Source: Lithodes maja | Lineage: Eukaryota > Arthropoda > Malacostraca > Decapoda > Lithodidae | DNA: 64,000 nt | Assembly: GCA_037953745.1 (NCBI GenBank) | Contig: JBAKBP010007661.1 | Span: 1 to 64,000 of the forward strand | Reading direction: 5' to 3' | In this document: positions 1 to 8,666 of the stretch, in pieces | Numbering within the stretch: position 1 is the first letter of the stretch | How the letters are laid out: every line of letters begins with the position of its first letter | Notes under the pieces: generated by a model | What the model was told of the DNA's origin: nothing | Databases searched by the model: none | What the model saw: only the letters and a program-made list of their open reading frames with translations | Made by a program: the position numbers and the translations under genes

Positions 1-201
1 GTTAGAACCGCATGGCTTGTCCTACAGTGACTCGCTAGGATCGCCAGGGCAGTGGATGGGGCTACAGTTTATGTATTAGAGTGTGCTTTATTTCATATGA
101 AAGCTCGTGTCATGGGCAGTCCAGAAAGGCTCTTTGTTTTCACCCATGTCAAGGCTTTATATATTTAATTGTAAAGTATATGTTTTATCATTAACTAGTA
201 A

Positions 202-999
202 TGATGGGTTCTGGGAGAGAGAGAGAGAGTAGAACAGAGTGAGAGGGGGCGCGCAGTGTTTTTTGTCCCGCTCGATGACGTCACGGCTGGCTGCCTCGCG
301 GGGGTTGGTGGAGAGAGGCCCTTACCATGCTGCAAGCTCTTGCTAGTGGCTAGATGACTTGTAACCGCTTTTTTCCCACGCTGCTCGAGCTAGTGCGAGT
401 ATATATACAGTTCCTCGCCGCTCTCTCCCTCAGATCTGGTTTCTAGAACGCACCCATCTTTTTTCCCTTGCTATCTGTCCCCGCTCCGTACCTGAGAATC
501 TTTTCCTCTGCCTATCTCTCTCATTTTCCATATCCTTCACCACCTTTTATTAATATTATACCCCCTCTGGTTAACTCTGCAAAATCAGCTTCATGCTGGC
601 CAGTTGTATTGTGCGTTAAGGTCTGATATAACCTATGTATGTTAGTTGTTAAGATAAGTGGATCACGAAGCATTGGTTGGCATTTATATTGTTTAGTACT
701 GCTTCCTTTAGTTATTAGTGTTCTGCTGGATTAGATAATGCTAGACTAGGAGTCTGATATTATAAGGTATTGTTTCCTATGAATGTTGGCTTTAGTTAAA
801 AGCTGCACGACATACCTGAGAACTGGAGTTGATTGAGTAAATTGTAGTCTGTGTGCCATTGAGAATAGAGCATGCACGAATGAGGGCTTTTTGCCTATAC
901 CATTCTGCACTGTTCTAGTCTCGATTGTTTGTCTTTGAGGTACGCCAGGAGAACGCTTAATACTTCGGTATTAAGGTTTCTCAAGAGAGCTACCCATCA
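202..999. mobile_element. possible solo LTR or promoter-bearing repeat (tentative)
   Basis: The segment begins TGATGGG and ends CCCATCA, giving the TG...CA ends of an LTR within a 10-base inverted repeat (AATGATGGGT). Inside are promoter-like signals in plausible order: a palindromic TGACGTCA (CRE type) at 276-283, TATATATA at 400-407, and an initiator-like TCAG at 430-433, about 30 bases after the TATA box. Against an LTR, no matching target duplication flanks the ends and no AATAAA was seen downstream. It could instead be a host promoter or a chance inverted repeat. Confidence 0.25.
276..433 (+). promoter_or_regulatory. CRE-like site, TATA box and initiator-like motif
   Basis: TGACGTCA (276-283), TATATATA (400-407) and TCAG at 430-433 are arranged as in a TATA-driven RNA polymerase II core promoter, with the initiator A about 32 bases after the start of the TATA box. 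No coding exon could be tied to it downstream. The arrangement is seen in the sequence; promoter function is inference. Confidence 0.3.
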
Positions 1000-2009
1000 T
1001 TATAACGTAATATTTGACGCACAGACTTGAGATTTGCACTAGGCTATGCAGCATGCCATGCGCACCAGTATCTCGTATCATTGACTCTAGCTAGACTTTA
1101 TCAGTCACAGTAGACATTAAGTATATTAACCTAATTACTCTTTTTATGCATACCCATTTATGATTACACAAGCATTTCGCAGCCTAGTTTGATGTATTGA
1201 GACACAAACGACTTATGCTGGGGTCACACATTCACGTATATCGCTCCCGTATGCTCCCGTCAGGCGTGATCGCCAATTTTGTGTTATGACGGGGCGTAGT
1301 CCGGCCGTGTACGCCCGTATAGACTACGACTATTGCACTTCCCGACATACGTACCGTAACGGGGCCAGTGTTACGTCAGACGTAATGTAGTCGTATGGAG
1401 CTACGTACGTGCTTGCGACTTGCGTAAGCATGTCCCCGTTAGTCCGCCTGGGCTGCCCGATTTGCGGGAACACAGGCCACGCCCATGGACACGCCCCCCA
1501 CAAGACCTACGTAGTTGAGGCCGTACGTCTTGTGAGTTTGCAGGCATTACGTGGACCATGTCCGGGACAATCGTAGGCACACCCCGTCTGTCCAAACACA
1601 GACAAAGACAGTCTTTGTCAACCACGTAGGTCTGGGTTGGAATCTGGGAACTACAAAAGGGCAGGAATGGCCACACCATTCCCATTCCCAGTCCTTCATC
1701 GGCACCATGAACAACATCGCGGAATTCATCCTGGAGGAGTTCAATTTTGTGAACTCCCTTTATAGAGGAAAGACCATTCATCCTTGTAACCTTTAACCCG
1801 CTGAGTGCCAGCCAATTTTGATGGTGTGCTTCTGCCAGTGCCAGAGTTTGTTTTTTGTTTTGGCTAAATTTATCAAGTTGGGAGAGAAAGGAAGGATAAT
1901 GGTAAAAAAAAAAACTCCCCTTGTCCATTTTCGCCAGAAATCAGGTCCCCGATGGTCCCTCGAAAGTAGCTGAAAAGACACTATAGACTACAGAGACTTT
2001 TATGGTATC

Positions 2010-2560
2010 GGAATGTATAGGTGGGAGGGTGGTGGTTTTCGGGTTGGTTGGGGGAAGGTAGAAGGGTAATTGACTTGTGTTACACATATGAAGCCGATTG
2101 GTGAGGTAGTTTCGCCACCACGGATTTTCCTTTTTTTCCTTATCTTCGTACGGATACGCTGGAAGTGGGTGGTGGGAGGCAGTTGGGGGTGTGGTGGGGG
2201 GAAGGCAGAAGGGTAAGGGACTTGTCACACAAATATGGAACCGATTGGTGTGGTAGTTTCGCCGCCACAGATTTTCCTTTTTTTTCCTTATCTTCGTACG
2301 GATACGCTGGAAGTGGGTGGTTGGGGGTGGTTGGGGGTGTGGTGGGGGGGAAGGCAGAAGGGTAAGGGACTTGTCACACAAATATGGACCCGATTGGTGC
2401 AGCCGTTTCGCCGCCACATATTTTCCTTTTTTTCCTTCTGACGGGACCGACAGTCAACGAGTGGGTGGGAGGAGGGATTTGGGATTTTTGTGGTGGGTAG
2501 CCTAAAGGGTAAGGTACATGTGGTAAAAATATGAAAGCCATAGGTGCAGTCGTTTCGCTG
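2010..2560. repeat. 148-bp tandem repeat inside the Harbinger-type element
   Basis: Four successive, increasingly diverged units recur about every 148 bases. Each carries a stretch resembling CCGATTGGTG followed by TTTCGCCGCCAC, then a T-rich run and a G-rich stretch. The period can be read from the repeated ATATG-CCGATTGGTG segment near 2085, 2234, 2383 and 2530. Subterminal arrays of this kind are common in non-autonomous DNA transposons. Confidence 0.7.
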
Positions 2561-2788
2561 CTACGATTTGTTTTCGGCAGGGTGCAGAGGGTGGCAGGGT
2601 TGGCTTGTTGGTTGCTGCTCCGGTGTGGTGAGAGGTGTGACTGGAGTGTCCCCCGCTGGTCCCCCACTGGTCCCGTTGTCCCCGTGACCCCACCGTACAA
2701 CGGTGCCGCGTCTTCCCGCCAACCCGCAGTGCGGCGGTTATGCCAGATGCGCCCGGACTTACTTTCACTTTCACAACTTAGGTTTTAC

Positions 2789-2852
2789 CTGTCTAGCTGC
2801 TACGTTTTACGGGGCTGCACCCGTAAGACGTAGCAGCTAGCCAGGTAAAACG
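2789..2852. repeat. hairpin-forming inverted repeat
   Basis: Two arms of roughly 28 bases, from TTTTACCTGTCTAGCTGC on the left to its near complement GCAGCTAGCCAGGTAAAA on the right, flank a short GCTGCAC loop. It lies inside the 1216-3119 element. The right arm may be the remains of an internal end or of a smaller nested foldback. Confidence 0.65.
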
Positions 2853-3122
2853 TATGCTTTCCCGACTTTTGACATACGTGAGCGCGAGCATCGTATCTGA
2901 TTCGAAATCCAAAACATACTGGGCGACCTTGGCCGCACCAACCACCTCCAAGACCAGCGTGGCTACGCCCGCCATGCGTACCAACCCCCACGACTAGACA
3001 CAATTTTATTTACGTTTTGCGTACTAAGCCCTTACGTTTTACGTATTCGGTTGCCAACTACCAATAAACCTTCGTAAGGGAGCATACGGGAGCATATACG
3101 TGAATGTGTGACCCCAGCATTA

Positions 3123-3692
3123 GGCTCTTTTTGTTGATAGGAGTACTGCATTGTCGTGGCGATTATTATTATTGTTGTAGTGTTTAGGATATTCTTGGCT
3201 CCGACGGCATTATATATTCTGCCTTTTTGTGTGCATAGCCTGCACGAGCATTGTTCCGCTGCCTGCCTTTTTGGGTTCCATTTCCGATACGAGCATCTTT
3301 ATAGCATCTAACATTTAAAGAAGATTCCTTGTTAGTGTTGAAGGACTTTAGTGCACTTTCTTTCATGCAGGAGTACCTGACATTTATTGATTAAAGTAAC
3401 GTAAGCTGTAACTTCTCTTACCACCTTACTTTGCATACCGTAACCAAGCACCTTCGGTTATAGGTAGTAATAGGCTGTTTTCACATAACATTAAGCCTAG
3501 AGTAGACGCACATTTATTGAGAGTTTGATAGCCTATTATTGCATATAGAACTCTGTAGAGTATTTGTGTTCTTTGTTCACTGGGAATACACATCAGAGGT
3601 TGGAGCTAGCGCTTTCCGTTGTAACATTTATGCCATTACTAGTCCAATGAATAAGAGCCCTGATATATTTGAACCCCAGTCGTAACAATGTA
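3123..3692. other. no recognised feature
   Basis: AT-rich sequence between two DNA transposons. No open frame with recognisable protein features and no repeat structure was seen. Confidence 0.5.
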
Positions 3693-3852
3693 CACTCGAC
3701 TAAAAAACAATCTACAATAACGCTCTAAACATTCTGGAAGTGGGTCGAAATCTTATGATAATACCTAACAGACGTATGTTTCACCCGATTCATTCCGTTC
3801 ACACTAGATTATTTACCGCTCACCGGTGTAAAGATTGTTTTTTGGTCGAGTG
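3693..3852. mobile_element. mariner/Tc1-type MITE, about 160 bp
   Basis: The ends are inverted repeats of about 21 bp, beginning CACTCGACTAAAAAACAATC on the left with one mismatch in the right arm. Both are flanked by TA (3691-3692 and 3853-3854), the duplication used by Tc1/mariner elements. The interior has no coding capacity. The TA lies within TGTACA on both sides, so the exact edge could move by two bases. Confidence 0.6.
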
Positions 3853-4177
3853 TACAGTATAGGAGTATGTCTTCAATTAATTATACCAGTTAATCTATTA
3901 ATAACTCGCTCTCTCCATCCTAAAAATGCTACTTCTGAGGATTTGTCTATGCGATAATAATGTAGGGAATTAATGCAGCTTAGCGGTACATATTATAAGT
4001 ACGTTTCCAACACACATAATTATTCCCTCATTCGCCCTATAAAAACACTTTAAATATATCCGTTTAAAACTGTTTTTTCTTTTCTTGCACGGATCATCTT
4101 TTCCAACTTTTGTTTTTCTAACCCTCTCACACAAACAGGCAACCACAGAAAAATAATTGTTTTCAAGGTAATGGTTT

Positions 4178-4362
4178 CTATCTCTCTATCTATCTATTGC
4201 CTGACGCCGTGATCCCCGAAGGGGTGGCCACGAACGAACTGCCCCCATGCACCTCTGTCCCCAGTCAGTCGACGCCCCTCCTCCCAACCAGCACCGCCTT
4301 CATCCATATACTTCCTCACTCCATCCTTCAACCTCTCCCTCGGTACACCTCTCCCTCTCCTG
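4178..4362 (-). mobile_element. 3' fragment of an RTE-like LINE
   Basis: On the minus strand this is the 3' untranslated end of the same LINE family found at 7010-7801 and 25263-25822. It contains the conserved stretch around CCCGAAGGGGTGGCCACGAA and ends in a TAGA-rich tail, seen as CTATCTATCTA at 4178-4197. The coding part is absent because the copy is heavily 5'-truncated and runs into a GA microsatellite. Confidence 0.7.
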
Positions 4363-4367
4363 TGTAT

Positions 4368-4369
<2 letters not shown>

Positions 4370-4409
<40 letters not shown>
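4370..4409. repeat. (GA)n microsatellite
   Basis: About 20 uninterrupted GA dinucleotides directly next to the truncated 5' edge of the neighbouring LINE fragment. Confidence 0.95.
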
Positions 4410-4412
<3 letters not shown>

Positions 4413-4940
4413 ACTGACTTACGTGACCGTGTAGTTCTGTGGTGAGTGGATTTCCTAGCAATTTAAGCTGAGTAAACCAATCATCGTTATTCCTCGTGCC
4501 GTTGTATTTGCGTTTTGGCATTTTGTCAAAGTATATAAACGAATATTGTTTTGTGTACAAGTTTGCTGTATATTAGCCTATTTATTAACTAATCATAGGA
4601 ATAGTAAAATTAGTCTTATAGACACTTGTTTTACCTAATTGTTGTGTCGTTTTAATTTAAATCACATTGTACATGAATGGAACCATATAACCGGTTTTAA
4701 AGTTATACAATAGGATGCAACGAAGCAATATTCAGAACAAAAACGCACATAGGGATAAATTTGACAGTTATATATTTAAAAAATATATCGAATTTTGAGC
4801 TAGGCGACTGAACATTATTTAATGCTGAATACAAAGTACAGTATGTAGCTAGTATATACAATACAGTATATGCAGAACTGGTACTTCTTAAAGTAGATGA
4901 CAGTAATACTTCCTTATTTACTGTACATGTAGCCATACGG

Positions 4941-5210
4941 CATCCAGCTGAAAGGAATAAACCGAATCCGTATGTAAATAACTGAACCGGTATACACACG
5001 GCCGGTATCCAGCTGAAAGGAATAAACCGAATCCGTATGTAAATAACTGAACCGGTATACACACGGTATCCAGCTGAAAGGAATAAACCGAATCCGTATG
5101 TAAATAACTGAACCGGTATACACACGGTATCCAGCTGACAGGAATTATACAGCAGCCATATCCAAATAACTGTACCTGTATACTGTACACACGGTATCCA
5201 TCAGAAAGGA
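4941..5210. repeat. 61-bp minisatellite, four to five units
   Basis: The phrase ATCCAGCTGAAAGGAATAA recurs at about 4942, 5006, 5067 and, diverged, near 5128 and 5186, giving a period of 60-64 bases. The first three units are almost identical. Later units decay into a TATACTGTAC-rich stretch that continues to about 5297. Confidence 0.85.
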
Positions 5211-5297
5211 ATTATACAGCACCCATACTCTACCTGTATACATACTGTACATACATACATATATACTGTACCTGTATACTGTACACACGGTATCCAT

Positions 5298-5916
5298 GTT
5301 ATAGGTATGTAGGCCACAAGTACATTAACAACATTGCTACATTATCCTGGAATTTATGACCCAATCTGATCTCTAACACTCTCACTATTTGTCTTGTATG
5401 AAGTCTTCCATTCAGTGGACCAAACTAACCTGTCTCTCACACAACAATTCTAATACATCTTAGCAACAGTTCTCTCTATATATTTACTGTTTACATGTTT
5501 CTACATTCAGGTTGCCAATATATTTAGTACTTGGCCAAGGGGTATACTTTAGCTCCACCACATAAAATATTTCATCCCAAGAAAACGAAGTGAACATGTT
5601 CACTCTTCTTTCGTGATATTAATTGAGTATCTTAATTGTATGTAACTGTTAAGAGGATATAATTATACCATTTGATGATTGTTTATGTTTTGAAAGGAAG
5701 ATATATTTATTTTAACCCACATATTTTCCTTTTTATACTGTAAGCTGAATACATTATAAATAACAGCCCTACAAAGCAGGTTGTGCAACTTGTGCTGTAT
5801 ATTTATGGTGTCAGTTGGAAGGGTCTGGTTCTCACATTAGATCCAAACCTGTTGAGTATATTATACTTACGAACAAAGCACATTGCAAAACAACGATTAT
5901 GTAACTTGAGATATAA
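5298..5916. other. no recognised feature
   Basis: AT-rich spacer. No supported gene or repeat was seen. Confidence 0.5.
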
Positions 5917-5982
5917 TGTGTGTGTGTGTGCATATGTGTGTTTGTGTGTGTGTGTATGTGTGCGGGTGTGTGTGTGTGTGTA
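5917..5982. repeat. (GT)n microsatellite
   Basis: GT-rich tract interrupted by CATA and CGGG. The open frame that crosses it is a product of the repeat. Confidence 0.9.
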
Positions 5983-6998
5983 CGCGCGGAGTTAACCAGA
6001 TCTAGGTTAGCATTGTAATGGTCACCAATGTAATTATGAAAATGGTCCCTGGCCCCTAATAATGCTTCCTTAAGGACACTGTAGTGGAGGGGAAAGGCGG
6101 CCTGTGATATTATAATTATCTTACATGAGAGAGATGGGGAACTTCTCTCTCTCTCTCTCTCGTGCTTATTGTTGGCTTACCTTTCTTGCGCATTGTATAG
6201 TTTCAAATTACTCATCGGCGTACAAATATGTGACACATTGTGTGTATTCCCCATTTGAAAACAAAACCATCTACTGTATCTGTGAAAGAGATACAAAGCA
6301 AGACTGCGTGTAGCTTATCTAAATCCTCCTTAGCCCCGCCCACCGTCATGTTGCCCGGCCTGTTTATCAGTGCGGAGATCTCGACTCAGCCGCGGGACCA
6401 CAACAAATACACATTATTTACCTGATACAGGTGTGTTCCTATTAATATGGCACCAACAATACCTACCAAACATATAAATACTCTCATTAGTAATTATGAT
6501 TATAGTGCTTAATTAAAACTAATAGATATCTGAGCAATACAAGGTGTAGGATGAACACGTTAAGGCAGGGACTCGGGGAGCAGCCAGGGATAGCAATGCA
6601 CCTCAGAGTTCGACTCACGGGACGGAAGTATGGATGTGTTAGTGTGTGACTGCGGGAAATATACCGGTAATCGTCTTCATATGCGTTTTATCGGCGTAAT
6701 TCGGGTGTTTATAGTTGGTTAAAGTGTCAAGTGGGTGTCGGCATCGTTCCAGGAAGACGGTAACCCGAGGAAGAGTGCGTATTACGTAAGAGGTTTGGAG
6801 GATGACCATCAGCACCAGCATCTGATCAAGGTAGGTTCTGCCATCTTGGTATTGGATAATTGGATAATTGGTCGGACAAGGGCCTGTATTTAACCCCATC
6901 GTTGTTGGTGATAATACTATAATGTTGCTGTATTCCGAGCCAGATAATGTAGTGTAAGATGTTACTATATATATTATAAGGATTATAATGGTTCTAAT
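5983..6998. other. no recognised feature apart from a short CT tract
   Basis: A (CT)n run lies at about 6145-6162. Open frames here are short and show no recognisable domain. Confidence 0.5.
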
Positions 6999-7009
6999 GA
7001 ATACTGGAA

Positions 7010-7801
7010 TACTTAAGGAGTGCGTGTGGAGTTACATGGAGGGATAGACAGACTAATGAGGAAGTAAGAAGGTGTGGTGTGGAGGTAGATGTGCTGGAAA
7101 GTGTGAAAAGGAACAACTTGAGATGGTTCGGCCATATGGAACGTATGGACAGCGAGAGAATGACTAAGAGGGTGTACGAGAGGGAGGTAGAGGGACAGAG
7201 AGGGAGAGGTAGACCGAATGAGGGTCAATATACAGGAGGCGCTACAATATAGGTAGCAAAATTATAATGGTAGTTTTGGGTTCCTATCATCATATGCTTC
7301 ATTTCGATATACTTTTTATCCCCGGGAAAAAGAAAACAAAATCTTGGGATTTTTCATTTATTTTCTTGGGATTTTTTGTTTTGGTCATTAACCTAACCAA
7401 AAAACCTAACCTAACCTAACCTAATAGCCCCCAAATACATTTAGGTTAGGTTAGGTTAGGTTTTTTGGATAGGTTCATACAAAAAAAAATAAAAAAAAAT
7501 CCAAGAAAAAAATAAAAAACCCAATATTTATTTTTTTCCCCGGGGATAAAAAGTATATAGAAATGAAGCATATGATGATAGGAACCCAAAACTACCATTA
7601 GAATTTTGCTACCTATATTGTAGCACCTCCTGTATATTGACCCGAATGAGAGGTGGAAGGATGGAGTGAGGAAGTACATGAACAAAGGCGGTGCTGGTTG
7701 GGGGGAGGGGCGTCGACTGACTGGGGACAGAGTGCATGGGGGCGGTTCGTTCGTGGCCACACCTTCGGGGATCACGGCGTCAGGCAATAGATAGATAGAT
7801 A
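7010..7801 (+). mobile_element. 5'-truncated RTE-like LINE 3' end, split by a foldback element
   Basis: The copy is flanked by an 11-bp target duplication, GAATACTGGAA, at 6999-7009 and 7802-7812. It begins in the C-terminal part of the RT protein (a degenerate SYMEG stretch, then LRWFGHMERMDSERMTKRVY) and ends in a (TAGA)n tail at 7788-7801. Reading resumes at about 7651 after a 420-bp insertion, with a stretch including RWKDGVRKYMNKGG. The variable-length duplication, 5' truncation and simple-repeat tail are hallmarks of target-primed reverse transcription. In-frame stops show it is a dead fragment. Confidence 0.85.
7223..7642. mobile_element. 420-bp foldback MITE with TTAGG-type repeats and 8-bp duplication
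   Basis: Nearly the whole element is one inverted repeat with arms of about 200 bp. It starts GGTCAATATACAGGAGG and ends with the complement, and it is flanked by CGAATGAG at 7215-7222 and 7643-7650. Near the centre, the left arm has CCTAA repeats (about 7404-7424) and the right arm TTAGG repeats (7441-7462). It lies inside the LINE fragment at 7010-7801, whose reading continues on both sides. An 8-bp duplication fits hAT or P-like superfamilies, but the ends are not diagnostic. Confidence 0.85.
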
Positions 7802-7812
7802 GAATACTGGAA

Positions 7813-8374
7813 CATTACAATACTTGTAGGTGTCATTATACAATTTAGTGTATCCCATTTACTACTGTAGATAGTTAATATAATTATTGCAATGTGGAGT
7901 ACGGAAGCATTATTATAGTATTCTTAGTTGCAATTATATAACTAGCGTATCTTATTTACTGGCTAGAAATATTGCAAAAAACACGGTAATTTGCCAGCTC
8001 TCACAGAACACTTGTTCGCATGTTTTCGTCCGATTTGATTGATTACTGGCTAGTAAGGTTTTGAGAGATGTCAACAAGTATCTGTGCCACATATTAAGTA
8101 GCTTATCACCTGACTCGAACACAAGATCCGCGTGTGTGTGGTTGTCCATAGCCACCAACATTATGATAAGTACAATATGTGGAACTCACATAATCTATGT
8201 TGTATTAATTTCAGCACAACACCAAACACCTCCAATTACATTAATGAAAGCATATAATTATGTGATCCACCAGGATGTTTTACTTCACCAAATGTATTCC
8301 CTCGCTTTTCTACATGCACTTTGATTGGTATTTTGTTCTTGTAAATATTTATCTTGCCTTCTCTCCCCTCTCCA
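7813..8374. other. no recognised feature
   Basis: AT-rich spacer between a LINE fragment and a TTAA-flanked MITE. Open frames on both strands here are short and show no recognisable domain. Confidence 0.5.
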
Positions 8375-8378
8375 TTAA

Positions 8379-8579
8379 CCCCTTCTGTACCGACGAATCT
8401 TTTAAAGTTTAGTCTAGCTATATCAAACGATTATGTGCAGTTTTAGAAGGATCTGCGGTAGTAAATATGGTTGAGATACTTCGAAGCCTGGTAATTGCTG
8501 GAGGCCCTTTGTAAACTGAATAAACTCGTCTAATAGCAGCCAGCATAAAGTGAGAAAGACGTTACCGGTACACAAGGGG
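8379..8579. mobile_element. piggyBac-type MITE, family 1 (about 205 bp), copy 1
   Basis: TTAA flanks both ends (8375-8378 and 8580-8583). The termini are CCCCTTCTGTACCG and the imperfect complement CGGTACACAAGGGG. A TTAA target and terminal CCC are the signature of the piggyBac superfamily. The interior is non-coding and matches the copies at 36384-36590 (opposite orientation) and 54013-54219. Confidence 0.8.
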
Positions 8580-8666
8580 TTAACTATAGCCTAACAATTA
8601 GGCTACAATGCTTGTTTTTCGTACGCCTATATTAATTTTGATATGATTTGGTTTAAGTATGTTGGC

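Larger units (their letters stand above)
1216..3119. mobile_element. PIF/Harbinger-type DNA transposon, apparently non-autonomous
   Basis: Terminal inverted repeats of about 44 bp begin TGCTGGGGTCACACATTCAC at 1216 and end with its complement at 3119, differing by one inserted base and a few terminal mismatches. The element is flanked by TTA on both sides (1213-1215 and 3120-3122), the 3-bp duplication typical of PIF/Harbinger elements. The 1904-bp interior holds about four copies of a roughly 148-bp tandem repeat and a strong hairpin. Minus-strand open frames exist (for example 1401-1928), but none shows a recognisable DDE transposase or Myb-like domain, so it probably relies on a transposase supplied in trans. 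Confidence 0.75.

Noticed and set aside
1401..1928. 175-codon minus-strand frame as a Harbinger transposase or Myb-like gene
   Set aside because: No DDE residues or helix-turn-helix pattern could be recognised, and the frame is overlapped by similar-sized frames.
7404..7462. TTAGG repeats as evidence of a chromosome end
   Set aside because: Only about four units on each arm, in opposite orientations, inside an insertion with target duplication and continuous flanks.
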